A DNA stretch of 25,586 bases, from contig JANOYR010000041.1 of the NCBI GenBank assembly GCA_031428975.1, positions 1 through 25,586 of the forward strand, written 5' to 3'. The translations under genes and the position numbers were made by a program. Below, in pieces: positions 15,677 through 23,392 of this stretch. A model generated the notes under the pieces. The model did no database searches. It had not been told where the DNA came from and worked only from the letters and a program-made list of their open reading frames with translations. Every line of letters starts with the position of its first letter. The stretch's first letter is position 1. Origin of the DNA: JAAFIP01 sp031428975. GTDB taxonomy: Bacteria; Pseudomonadota; Gammaproteobacteria; Burkholderiales; Burkholderiaceae_C.

Positions 15677-17230
15677 TTAAGCGAAAGTCTTTTTGAACGC
15701 CACCACTGCGGCGCTCAACTCGGCTTCCGAGTCTTTGCTCATGGCTTTTTCAGACTCCATGGTGGCCATCAAAGTAGCATGCTTGTCTTTGAGGTAGGCG
15801 TGGAGGCCGTGCTCAAAAGGCAACACTTTTTTGACTTCCAAGTCGTCCATGAAACCTTTGTTGACTGCAAACAGGGTTGCGCCCATATTGCTGATGGACA
15901 AAGGGCTGTACTGGGCTTGCTTGAGCAATTCGGTCACGCGAGCACCGCGGTCGAGCTGCTTGCGGGTGGCTTCGTCTAGGTCAGACGCAAACTGGGCAAA
16001 GGCAGCCAATTCGCGGTACTGCGCCAAGTCGGTACGGATACCGCCAGAGAGATTTTTCACCAGTTTAGTTTGCGCTGCACTACCGACGCGCGATACCGAG
16101 ATACCTGCGTTAATTGCGGGACGAATGCCTGCATTGAACAACGAGGTTTCCAAGAAAATCTGGCCGTCAGTGATCGAGATCACGTTAGTAGGCACGAAAG
16201 CGGATACGTCACCGGCCTGCGTTTCAATGATCGGCAAGGCAGTGAGCGAACCGGTTTTGCCTTTGACTGCACCTTTGGTGAAGTCTTCGACGTATTTTTC
16301 GTTCACGCGGGCGGCACGCTCTAACAAGCGGCTGTGGAGGTAAAACACATCGCCAGGGTATGCTTCGCGGCCTGGTGGACGGCGCAGCAGCAGCGACACT
16401 TGGCGGTAAGCCACGGCTTGTTTGGACAAATCGTCGTACACAATCAGCGCGTCTTCGCCGCGGTCACGGAAATACTCGCCCATGGTGCAGCCAGAGTAGG
16501 CGCTGACAAACTGCATGGCAGCCGATTCAGACGCAGTAGCTGCCACCACAATGGTGTATTCCATCGCGCCAGCTTGTTCAAGCGCACGCACCACGTTTTT
16601 CACACTGGATGCTTTTTGGCCAATTGCCACGTAGACGCAGGTCACGTCTTGGCCTTTTTGGTTGATGATGGCATCAATCGCCACGGCGGTTTTACCGGTT
16701 TGGCGGTCACCAATGATCAGCTCGCGCTGGCCACGGCCTACGGGCACCATCGAATCAATGGATTTGAGACCGGTTTGCAATGGCTGGCTGACTGACTGGC
16801 GGGCAATCACGCCAGGCGCAACTTTTTCAATCACGTCGGTCATCTTGGCGTTGATAGGGCCTTTGCCGTCGATAGGCTGACCCAGTGCATTGACCACACG
16901 GCCTTTGAGCTCGGGGCCCACGGGCACTTCGAGAATACGGCCTGTGCATTTAACGGTTTGGCCTTCGGAGATGTGCTCGTAAGCACCTAAGATTACCGAA
17001 CCCACCGAGTCACGCTCGAGGTTCAGAGCCAAACCGAATGTTGCTGTGCCGTCTGGTGCGGGAGCGAACTCTAACATTTCGCCCTGCATCACATTGGACA
17101 GGCCATGGATACGGCAAATACCGTCGGTCACAGAGACCACAGTGCCTTGGTTGCGGATGTCGGCAGTGCCAGACAAGCCTTCGATACGGCTTTTCAACAG
17201 TTCAGAGATTTCTGCGGGATTGAGTTGCAT
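15677..17230 (-). CDS. atpA: F1Fo ATP synthase alpha subunit
   Basis: Alpha forms the non-catalytic half of the F1 hexamer. The 517-residue product starts MQLNPAEISELLKSRIE, has the P-loop GDRQTGKT (about 169-176), the DALIVYDDLSKQAVAYRQ segment, and the RPPGREAYPGDVFYLHSRLLERAA signature. The ribosome site AAGGAA lies ahead of ATG 17230. Gaps to atpH (37 nt) and atpG (26 nt) suit one operon. The length is normal. Confidence 0.99.
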   Translation of the reverse strand: MQLNPAEISELLKSRIEGLSGTADIRNQGTVVSVTDGICRIHGLSNVMQGEMLEFAPAPDGTATFGLALNLERDSVGSVILGAYEHISEGQTVKCTGRILEVPVGPELKGRVVNALGQPIDGKGPINAKMTDVIEKVAPGVIARQSVSQPLQTGLKSIDSMVPVGRGQRELIIGDRQTGKTAVAIDAIINQKGQDVTCVYVAIGQKASSVKNVVRALEQAGAMEYTIVVAATASESAAMQFVSAYSGCTMGEYFRDRGEDALIVYDDLSKQAVAYRQVSLLLRRPPGREAYPGDVFYLHSRLLERAARVNEKYVEDFTKGAVKGKTGSLTALPIIETQAGDVSAFVPTNVISITDGQIFLETSLFNAGIRPAINAGISVSRVGSAAQTKLVKNLSGGIRTDLAQYRELAAFAQFASDLDEATRKQLDRGARVTELLKQAQYSPLSISNMGATLFAVNKGFMDDLEVKKVLPFEHGLHAYLKDKHATLMATMESEKAMSKDSEAELSAAVVAFKKTFA

Positions 17231-17267
17231 GGCTCGTTCCTTCTTTCGTTAATGGGCGCACGCGGCA

Positions 17268-17798
17268 TCAAGCCGTGAGCGCAACCTTCATTTGTTCTAA
17301 ACGGGCTTTGACAGAAGTGTCAAGCACCTCGTCGCCGACCACCACACGGATGCCACCAATCAGCTCAGGCTCGATTTGCACCGAAACATTGAGTTTGCGG
17401 GCAAACCGCTTTTCCAGCAAGGTGGACACCTCGGCCAGTGCTGCACCATCAATGGCAAAGGCACTGAAAACCGTAGCGTCTGACGTGCCGCTTTGCGCGT
17501 TTTTCAGCGAGCGAAACTGGGCTGCGATTTCGGGCAGCGCGTTCACGCGGCCGTTGTCGATCACAGTGTTAACAAAGTTCTTGCCTTGTTCAGACAGATT
17601 CGCTTTGGACACTTGCGAGAGCACGTCAAAGACCTGAGTGGCCTTGGTTTGTGGGTTATTGGCAAACTGCTGCAACTGCGGATTCGCAGCGACTTGGGCA
17701 ATTGCTTCTAACCACAGCTGCGCGCCAGCAAGATCACTCTTGCTGGCTTTGAACAGCGCTTCGGCGTAGGGGCGGGCGATGGTGGCGAGTTCGGCCAT
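17268..17798 (-). CDS. atpH: F1Fo ATP synthase delta subunit
   Basis: Delta links the F1 hexamer to the peripheral b-subunit stalk. The 176-residue product has the N-terminal helical domain starting MAELATIARPYAEALFKAS and the C-terminal ELIGGIRVVVGDEVLDTSVKARLEQM signature. Both match the family in order and length. It starts 24 nt after atpF and is followed by atpA, the usual F-type order. Confidence 0.97.
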   Translation of the reverse strand: MAELATIARPYAEALFKASKSDLAGAQLWLEAIAQVAANPQLQQFANNPQTKATQVFDVLSQVSKANLSEQGKNFVNTVIDNGRVNALPEIAAQFRSLKNAQSGTSDATVFSAFAIDGAALAEVSTLLEKRFARKLNVSVQIEPELIGGIRVVVGDEVLDTSVKARLEQMKVALTA

Positions 17799-17822
17799 GG
17801 TCTTGCTTTCTCTGCTTGAGGT

Positions 17823-18293
17823 TCAGAGTTCAGCCTTGAGGCGACCGAGCAAATCCGCGTGCACGCCAGCGTTGACTTCCTTGCGGAGAATCTGCTCTGC
17901 GCCCTTGACTGCCAATGCGGCCACTTGCTCGCGCAAGACCTCACGGGCTTTCACGGTTTGTTGGTCAGCTTCGGCTTTGGCAGCGGTGATGATCTTGTTA
18001 CCTTCTTCCGTAGCACGGGTTTTGGCTTCTTCGACAATCGACTGCGCACGGCGGTCAGCATCAGCCAAACGTGCGGCGGTTTCGGTGCGCGACTTGGCCA
18101 ACTCGGCCTCTACGCGGTTGTTAGCCGCCGAGAGTTCAGTTTTAGCTTTGTCGGCAGCGGCTAAGCCGTCGGCGATTTTGGCGGCGCGCTCATCCAGCGC
18201 CTTGGCAATGGGAGGCCAAACAAATGACATAGTGAACCAGACCAAGATCAGGAACACGATCAGTTGAATGATCAGAGTGGCGTTAATGTTCAC
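17823..18293 (-). CDS. atpF: F1Fo ATP synthase b subunit
   Basis: Subunit b forms the peripheral stalk, anchored in the membrane by one helix and reaching to F1. The 156-residue product begins with a hydrophobic helix (NINATLIIQLIVFLILVWFTMSFVWPPI), followed by a long Ala/Glu/Lys-rich helix ending in VKGAEQILRKEVNAGVHADLLGRLKAEL. The start codon is GTG at 18293, well supported by AAAGGA 7 nt upstream. It is flanked by atpE and atpH. Confidence 0.97.
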   Translation of the reverse strand: MNINATLIIQLIVFLILVWFTMSFVWPPIAKALDERAAKIADGLAAADKAKTELSAANNRVEAELAKSRTETAARLADADRRAQSIVEEAKTRATEEGNKIITAAKAEADQQTVKAREVLREQVAALAVKGAEQILRKEVNAGVHADLLGRLKAEL

Positions 18294-18379
18294 GTCAACA
18301 TCCTTTTATGTGTGGATTAAACGAATGCAAACCAAGGACTTGACTTGCATTCGAAATGAAACCCAAGGAGAAAACGAAA

Positions 18380-18643
18380 TTACTTAGCCAAACGGGCGAT
18401 TTGGCCCAAGAATGGGTTGGCAGTGGCGAACCACAGAGCAATACCAGTGCCGATAATGAAAGCGGCGTCGATCAGACCAGCGAGCAAAAACATTTTGGTT
18501 TGCAGTTCACCCATGAGTTCTGGCTGGCGAGCAGCAGACTCAAGGTATTTTGCACCCATGATACCGATACCGATGCAAGCGCCGATAGCGCCCAGACCAA
18601 TGATCAAACCAGATGCTAATGCAACAAAACTAATGACTTCCAT
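18380..18643 (-). CDS. atpE: F1Fo ATP synthase c subunit (proton ring)
   Basis: The c subunit makes the membrane rotor ring. The 87-residue product is two hydrophobic helices joined by the polar loop SAARQPELMGELQTK. The first helix is Gly-rich (GLGAIGACIGIGIMG) and the second has the ion-carrying carboxylate D59 in LAGLIDAAFIIG. Asp, and the lack of the Glu-based sodium motif, point to protons. AGGAG ahead of ATG 18643 is a strong ribosome site, which suits the many c copies per complex. Confidence 0.98.
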   Translation of the reverse strand: MEVISFVALASGLIIGLGAIGACIGIGIMGAKYLESAARQPELMGELQTKMFLLAGLIDAAFIIGTGIALWFATANPFLGQIARLAK

Positions 18644-18712
18644 GATGACTCCTAAAGATAAAGAGGAAGGTTACTAAAAAAAAACGAGAGACTAGAAACG
18701 AAAACTAAGCGA

Positions 18713-19570
18713 TTAATGCGCGTCGTGCGATTGTCCGATGTAGACCAAGGTCAACATCATGAACACAAAGGCCTGCAACACAATAATCAGTATGTGGAAA
18801 ATCGACCAAGCAGTGCCAGCAATGATGTGCAGCGCCGCCAAACCCAAGCCAGAGGCCGACAATGTCCAGCCGCCACCCAAAAGAGCAATCAGCATAAAGA
18901 TCAGTTCGCCAGCGTACATGTTACCGAAAAGTCGCATGCCGTGGGAGACAGTTTTAGCCACAAACTCGATGATTTGCATGGCAAAGTTAGGCAGCCACAG
19001 CAGCGGATGCGAACCAAATGGGGCACTGAACAACTCGTGAATCCAGCCGCCTAAGCCTTTCATTTTCACGTTGTACACCAAGCAAACAATCAATACACCG
19101 AGCGACAGCGCCATGGTGATAGACAAATCAGCAGTGGGCACAACGCGCATGTAGGCGTGGTGCGGGTCGCCGCCAGTCGCGCCGACGATGCGCTCCCAAA
19201 TCCAAGGCAACAAGTCTACTGGCAGCATGTCCATGGCATTCATGAGGAAAATCCACACAAATACAGTCAAAGCCAATGGCGCAACCATTTTGCGGCTGCT
19301 GGCGCTGTGGACGATGCCTTTAGCTTGTGCATCCACCATTTCAACCAGCATTTCAACTGCGGCCTGGAAACGGCCAGGCACGCCTGCGGTGGCCTTGCTG
19401 GCAGCCTTCCAAAGCAAGAAGCAACCTAGCATGCCCAGTGTGATACTGAAAATCAGTGAATCGATGTTGAACACGCTGAAATCTACGACTTCAGTCTGCG
19501 CTTTATTTTGCCAGTGTGTCAGGTGGTGAACAATGTATTCACCAGACGTTGGTCCGCTTTCAGCTGCCAT
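18713..19570 (-). CDS. atpB: F1Fo ATP synthase a subunit
   Basis: Subunit a forms the proton half-channels facing the c ring. The 285-residue product has several membrane helices and the essential arginine R213 in GMRLFGNMYAGELIFMLIALLGG, plus a histidine-bearing PHHAYMRVVPTADLSITMALSLG segment typical of this subunit. Length is normal for beta-proteobacteria. It lies between atpI and atpE, in the standard order. The ribosome site ahead of ATG 19570 is weak. Confidence 0.97.
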   Translation of the reverse strand: MAAESGPTSGEYIVHHLTHWQNKAQTEVVDFSVFNIDSLIFSITLGMLGCFLLWKAASKATAGVPGRFQAAVEMLVEMVDAQAKGIVHSASSRKMVAPLALTVFVWIFLMNAMDMLPVDLLPWIWERIVGATGGDPHHAYMRVVPTADLSITMALSLGVLIVCLVYNVKMKGLGGWIHELFSAPFGSHPLLWLPNFAMQIIEFVAKTVSHGMRLFGNMYAGELIFMLIALLGGGWTLSASGLGLAALHIIAGTAWSIFHILIIVLQAFVFMMLTLVYIGQSHDAH

Positions 19571-19629
19571 CTTGTTATTTCCAAAAATTCACAAAACTTA
19601 CCAAATACTTCGCCCACAGGGGCAAAGCG

Positions 19630-20136
19630 CTAGATCTTCAAAGGTTTGGACTTGTAAATAGCCGCCACCCAATACACCTTCATCGTCAAAATCACACCAA
19701 CCAGTAGCGCAATCCAACTCAAATTCTCTATCAGCTGGGGCGCGGCAAAAAACATCGCCACGCTCAACCCGATTTTCACCATCTCCCAGACCATGAAGCC
19801 CAGAGCGGCACTCACCGCATTCATGCTTGACACCGGCGACATGATGCCTCTGGCCAACACAGCCGCCGGAATCATCACCACCAAAGCACCATAACCCGCC
19901 GACAGCGCCACTGTGGTGTCCCACAGCAACCAAGCCACAAGCGTGATCACCACACCCGCCATACCCTGCCAGCCCACAACCCGCCAAGGCGAGACGCTGG
20001 GCGACTTTAACCGCAATGCCTGCGCTTCATCTGCCGTCCATTGCTTGAAAGCTGGTTCCTCGCCCACATCTTCTAAAGGCGGGTAAGGCACTGGCTCTAT
20101 CGCAGTGCTGTGCTTGGCGGCAGAAGTTTCACTCAT
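19630..20136 (-). CDS. atpI: ATP synthase AtpI-like membrane protein
   Basis: AtpI is a non-structural membrane protein at the head of many atp operons, thought to help c-ring assembly. The product (167 residues from ATG 20136) has a hydrophilic N-terminus with EEPAFKQWTADEAQALRLKSPSVSPWRVV, then four hydrophobic helices (WQGMAGVVITLVAWLLWDTT, LSAGYGALVVMIPAAVLARG, AALGFMVWEMVKIGLSVAMF, LIENLSWIALLVGVILTMKVYW). This is the AtpI/ATP synthase protein I pattern. A TTG at 20151 would add five residues but has no ribosome site. It is the first gene of the operon, 59 bp before atpB. Confidence 0.9.
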   Translation of the reverse strand: MSETSAAKHSTAIEPVPYPPLEDVGEEPAFKQWTADEAQALRLKSPSVSPWRVVGWQGMAGVVITLVAWLLWDTTVALSAGYGALVVMIPAAVLARGIMSPVSSMNAVSAALGFMVWEMVKIGLSVAMFFAAPQLIENLSWIALLVGVILTMKVYWVAAIYKSKPLKI

Positions 20137-20407
20137 CAGTATAAATGCCAATAATTACACAGCCGTTACGCACGCTGCAAGTGCAGCAAAGCCTCTGATT
20201 ATACGTAGAAACCCGTGCGCCTTGGCCATAACCCCACAAATCGGTCCAGAAATGCCTTTTTTAAAGGCACAACGCAGGCGCTGCAAACAGGGCTATCCTT
20301 GCAGCGGCAGCACGCTCAGCCTTTGGACGCTAACATGGCAATGGCTAGCGCATCTCTAGAACAAAGCGCTTCTTTTCTCGTCCCCTAACCCTACCCGCAA
20401 ATACGCC
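20137..20407. promoter_or_regulatory. Divergent intergenic region with probable atp operon promoter
   Basis: This 271-bp gap separates atpI (minus) from the CopD-like gene (plus). On the minus strand a perfect TATAAT (20198-20203) lies 62 bp ahead of atpI; no good -35 matches at 17-18 bp. Between it and the start is a perfect 6-bp inverted repeat GCTGCA-AG-TGCAGC (20174-20187), which could form a hairpin in the leader or be a binding site. No convincing promoter for the plus-strand gene was found, and no further gene is evident here. Confidence 0.5.
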
Positions 20408-20875
20408 ATGTACTCTTTGATCAAACTCCTGCATTTGACTGCCGCCATCATTTGGATGGGCGGCATGACGTTCATGATTTTCGCCCTCAAGCCAAGCTTA
20501 ACAAGCCTTGAACCAAGTGTGCGTGCACCGCTTCTAGCGCAAGTTTGGCAACGTTTTTTTGCTATTGTTTTAGGGACTATTGTGGTGCTTTTTGCCACGG
20601 GTAGCCATTTGTACACCGCTGGTTTTCGCGCCACGCGGCTGGCCACTGGCACGGCGGGCGTGCCCATCGGTTGGACTGTGATGCTGGCGCTGGGCATGCT
20701 GATGTTTTTGATTTTTGGACATATTTATTTTGCGGGTTTTAAAAAGTTCAAGCTTGCGGTAGCGCAAGCGCAATGGGCGGCCGCTGGCGCTGCGGCGGCT
20801 TTGATTCAAAAAATGGTGCTGCTGAACTTTGTATTGGGCTGGTTAGCCATTGCTGCGCTGCGTTTGGCTGTTTGA
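20408..20875 (+). CDS. CopD-family membrane protein
   Basis: The 155-residue product is very hydrophobic with four likely helices (about 4-26, 49-70, 84-108, 125-153). It has the pattern LIKLLHLTAAIIWMGGMTFM of the CopD/DUF2269-type integral membrane proteins, with a conserved His in the first helix and GHIYFAGF in the third. Members of this broad group are linked to copper handling or to heme-binding membrane roles, but the exact function cannot be read from sequence. ATG 20408 lacks a clear ribosome site. The gene is divergent from atpI and followed by a tandem repeat and a dispersed repeat. Confidence 0.75.
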   Translation: MYSLIKLLHLTAAIIWMGGMTFMIFALKPSLTSLEPSVRAPLLAQVWQRFFAIVLGTIVVLFATGSHLYTAGFRATRLATGTAGVPIGWTVMLALGMLMFLIFGHIYFAGFKKFKLAVAQAQWAAAGAAAALIQKMVLLNFVLGWLAIAALRLAV

Positions 20876-20890
20876 TGCTGTGAAGTTGGT

Positions 20891-20922
20891 GGTTGATGGT
20901 TGATGGTTGATGGTTGATGGTT
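20891..20922. repeat. 7-bp tandem repeat (GGTTGAT, about 4.6 copies)
   Basis: Four perfect copies of GGTTGAT plus GGTT sit 15 bp after the stop of the CopD-like gene and 9 bp before dispersed-repeat copy C. A 7-nt unit outside coding sequence can change copy number by slippage. It is too short and regular to be a CRISPR. Confidence 0.9.
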
Positions 20923-20930
20923 TTTTAGAC

Positions 20931-20974
20931 CAATGTCAGCGTCATATGGTCATAGTTTGCTATTAAATTTGATA
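20931..20974 (+). repeat. Dispersed ~45-bp repeat, copy C
   Basis: Copy C reads CAATGTCAGCGTCATATGG, then TCATAGTTTGCTAT, then a weak TAT...ATA inverted repeat. It ends 11 bp before the ATG of the MBL-fold lipoprotein gene, in the sense direction, so it overlaps the region where that gene's promoter and leader should be. It is the closest to the consensus of the four copies. Confidence 0.75.
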
Positions 20975-20985
20975 ATTTTCAGCCC

Positions 20986-22080
20986 ATGATTCGCCAACTT
21001 ACCGTGCTTGCTGTACTCGCAGGACTCATTGGATGCTCCGCTGTGAACCCTTATTACGACCGCTCTAAGCCCCACCACACCGCCGAGGGTTTCAAAAACA
21101 ACTACCTCGACAGCGTAACCAAAGGCTTTGGCGCATTTGCACGCTGGCAATGGGAGCGTGTGCGCGATGGCCTGCCACCAAAAGCCCAAACCGCTACCCC
21201 CACCACTGCGCCTGAGCTCGCTTTTGTGAGCGCCAATGCCAAAGCGGGTGCTGCCATGCACCCGGCCATCACGTGGGTGGGGCATGCCACCATGCTGGTG
21301 CAGGCCAATGGGCTGAATGTGCTGACCGACCCCGTGTTTTCAGAACGCGCATCGCCCGTGCAGTTTGCTGGCCCTAAGCGCGCCCAGCCCCCGGGGCTGC
21401 GAATGGACCAGCTCCCACCGATTGATGTGGTGCTGATTTCGCACAACCACTATGACCATTTGGACAAAGACTCGGTGCTGGCCATCAACGCCGCGTCGAA
21501 GGGAAAAACCCTGTTTTTAGTGCCGCTGGGCATCAAACCATGGATGCAGGACTTGGGCATTGCCCAAGTGCAAGAGTTGGACTGGTGGGGCACGGCGCGT
21601 GTGGGCGGGGTGGAATTTACCTTCACCCCCGTGCAGCACTGGTCCGCGCGCGGCGTGGGCGACCGCAGCCAAACCCTGTGGGGAGGCTGGGCCGCTATTG
21701 GCCCGCAGTTTCACTGGTATTTCAGCGGTGACACAGGGTATTCGCAGGATTTTGCAGACACCAAAAAGCACTTTGCCAGCCGCCAAACGGCCGCTTTGGG
21801 TGGCGGATTTGACATGGCATTGATTGCAGTGGGGGCTTACGAACCGCGCTGGTTTATGAAGGAACAGCACGTGAACCCCGACGAAGCGGTGCAAATTCAC
21901 AAGGATTTAGGCGCTAAACGCAGCGTGGGCGTGCATTGGGGCACATTCAACCTCACCGACGAGCCGCTGGACCAGCCTCCGCGTGACTTGGCAGCGGCGC
22001 GGCTGGCGCACAAGATTTTTGAGGATGATTTCTTTTTGATGGCAGTTGGACAGACGCGGCGGTTGGCTGCTCGGCGCTAG
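20986..22080 (+). CDS. MBL-fold metallo-hydrolase lipoprotein (NAPE-PLD/UlaG-like)
   Basis: The 364-residue product starts with a lipoprotein signal (lipobox LIGC, lipidated C17). It carries a metallo-beta-lactamase-fold domain of the COG2220 type: WVGHATMLVQ with VLTDPVFSERASP, the zinc-binding SHNHYDHLD motif, FTPVQHWSARG, FSGDTGYSQDF, and HWGTFNLTDEP near the end. These carry the His/Asp metal ligands expected for the family, which includes NAPE-phospholipase D-like and RomA-like proteins. The substrate is not predictable. The lipid anchor suggests it acts at the cell envelope. ATG 20986 lacks a strong ribosome site; repeat copy C lies directly upstream. Confidence 0.9.
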   Translation: MIRQLTVLAVLAGLIGCSAVNPYYDRSKPHHTAEGFKNNYLDSVTKGFGAFARWQWERVRDGLPPKAQTATPTTAPELAFVSANAKAGAAMHPAITWVGHATMLVQANGLNVLTDPVFSERASPVQFAGPKRAQPPGLRMDQLPPIDVVLISHNHYDHLDKDSVLAINAASKGKTLFLVPLGIKPWMQDLGIAQVQELDWWGTARVGGVEFTFTPVQHWSARGVGDRSQTLWGGWAAIGPQFHWYFSGDTGYSQDFADTKKHFASRQTAALGGGFDMALIAVGAYEPRWFMKEQHVNPDEAVQIHKDLGAKRSVGVHWGTFNLTDEPLDQPPRDLAAARLAHKIFEDDFFLMAVGQTRRLAARR

Positions 22081-22111
22081 GCTGGTTGGGTTGTCTGCGG
22101 TTAAATTCGGG

Positions 22112-22371
22112 CTTGGCCGGACGCAGAGGGCGCAAAAGTTACGCAGAAGACGCAAAAAAATACCAAAAGCGCTAAAAATTACGCCATTCACCTCCATTTT
22201 CTTGATTCGCTACTTCGTTTAAAAATTCTATAAATTCAGCTTTTAATAGTAAATAACGACTATATAAAATTTGACAACTTAAAAAGTTCAAGCGCAGTAT
22301 TTTCCCTTTTGTATTTTGATATTCCTTTTGCGTCTTCTGCGTAACTTTTGCGCCCTCTGCGTCCGGCCAAG
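22112..22371. repeat. Element bounded by perfect 46-bp inverted repeats
   Basis: Positions 22112-22157 and 22326-22371 are exact reverse complements over 46 bp, flanking 168 bp of AT-rich DNA. Each arm holds a degenerate 20-bp direct repeat (ACGCAGAGGGCGCAAAAGTT and ACGCAGAAGACGCAAAA...). TTAAA occurs 6 bp outside each arm (22101-22105 and 22378-22382), a possible target duplication. The element fills most of the 320-bp gap 22081-22400 between the MBL gene and dat. No gene is visible within. It resembles a small non-autonomous (MITE-like) element or a large hairpin. Confidence 0.85.
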
Positions 22372-22400
22372 TCCGCTTTAAACTTCAGCCTATACAAACC

Positions 22401-23345
22401 ATGCAAACCACCCCAAACATCCCCGCCACCCCCTGCTACCTTAACGGCGCGTACACCCCGCTTAACGAAGCCAAGGTGAGCGTGATGGACCGTGGGTTTA
22501 TTTTTGGCGACGGGATTTACGAGGTGTTGGCCAGCTATGGCGGTAAGTTGTTTCGCTTTGAGCAGCATATGGCCCGGCTGGAGCGCAGCTTGGCCGAACT
22601 GCACATTGCTAACCCGCATACGCAGGCTGAGTGGAAAGCAATTGCTATGCAAATCATAGCGCACTATGACCATTCCACTGCGACATCTGCCTCAAATGCT
22701 ATAAACCCTAATTCGGCCAATGCGCCAAGCCGCGCTGACCACCTGATCTACATCCAGCTCACGCGCGGCGTAGCCATGCGCGACCATGTGATGCCGCAGG
22801 GCATCACGCCCACCGTGTTTGCCATGTGCAACCGCCTGCCCCGCCCCAGCCCCGCCCAGCGCGAGCGCGGCGTGGCCTGCGTCAGTGCGGATGATTTCCG
22901 TTGGCAAAAGGCGCATATCAAGTCCACCAGCCTGCTCGGCTCGGTGTTTGCCCGCCAAATCAGCTTTGATGCCGATGCGCTAGAAACCGTGATGTTTCGC
23001 GGTGATTACCTCTCAGAAGCGGCTTCCAGCAATGTTTGGGTGGTAAAAAACGGCGTAGTCTATGGCCCGCCCAAAGACCACCTGGTCTTAGAAGGCATCC
23101 GCTACGGCCTGATTGCCGATATGTGCGCAGCCAGCGGCATCCCCTTTGAGCTGCGCCGTATCAGCCGCGAGGAAGTGCTCACTTGCGACGAGTTGATTTT
23201 GTCATCGGCCACCAAAGAAGTGTTGGCCGTGGCCACACTTGACGGCAAAAAAGTGGGCCAACATTTAAGCTACGCCGGCCAGCCCGGCCCGGTGTACCAC
23301 CAGCTCTACGCCGCCTACCAAGCCGCTATTGCGGCCACGCTCTGA
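22401..23345 (+). CDS. dat: D-amino-acid aminotransferase (class IV PLP enzyme)
   Basis: This class IV aminotransferase probably interconverts D-alanine and D-glutamate through pyridoxal phosphate, supplying cell-wall D-amino acids. A branched-chain or related activity cannot be excluded. The 314-residue product has the N-terminal YLNGAYTPLNEAKVSVMDRGFIFGDGIYEV, the PLP lysine K174 in WQKAHIKSTSLLG, the SEAASSNVWVVKNG segment and LEGIRYGLI. It is about 25-30 residues longer than the usual 280-290. The excess sits at about residues 83-114, between a helix (EWKAIAMQII) and a core strand (LIYIQLTRGVAMRDH), and coincides with dispersed-repeat copy D. ATG 22401 follows the inverted-repeat element. 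ybeD follows after 47 bp. Confidence 0.92.
   Translation: MQTTPNIPATPCYLNGAYTPLNEAKVSVMDRGFIFGDGIYEVLASYGGKLFRFEQHMARLERSLAELHIANPHTQAEWKAIAMQIIAHYDHSTATSASNAINPNSANAPSRADHLIYIQLTRGVAMRDHVMPQGITPTVFAMCNRLPRPSPAQRERGVACVSADDFRWQKAHIKSTSLLGSVFARQISFDADALETVMFRGDYLSEAASSNVWVVKNGVVYGPPKDHLVLEGIRYGLIADMCAASGIPFELRRISREEVLTCDELILSSATKEVLAVATLDGKKVGQHLSYAGQPGPVYHQLYAAYQAAIAATL
22644..22690 (-). repeat. Dispersed ~45-bp repeat, copy D (in frame inside dat)
   Basis: On the minus strand copy D reads ATGTCGCAGTGGAATGG, then TCATAGTGCGCTAT, and ends in a perfect GCTATG/CATAGC 6-bp stem. It matches copy C at 23 of 33 positions in the conserved half. It is inside dat in the antisense direction, starts exactly at a codon boundary (codon 82) and adds no stop or frameshift. 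Confidence 0.65.
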
Positions 23346-23392
23346 CATACTGTGGCCACGCGCCACCCCACAACGACTTAGAAACCCGCCCC

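Noticed and set aside
18380..18643. Sodium-coupled ATP synthase c ring
   Set aside because: The second helix has Asp in a LIDAAF context and lacks the Glu/Ser and Gln sodium-binding set, so proton coupling is more likely.
20891..20922. Possible CRISPR array
   Set aside because: The unit is 7 bp with no spacers; it is a simple tandem repeat, and no cas genes are present.
22158..22325. A small gene within the core of the inverted-repeat element
   Set aside because: The core is AT-rich; frames crossing it on the minus strand read through the repeat arms and into dat antisense, with no ribosome site or sensible product.
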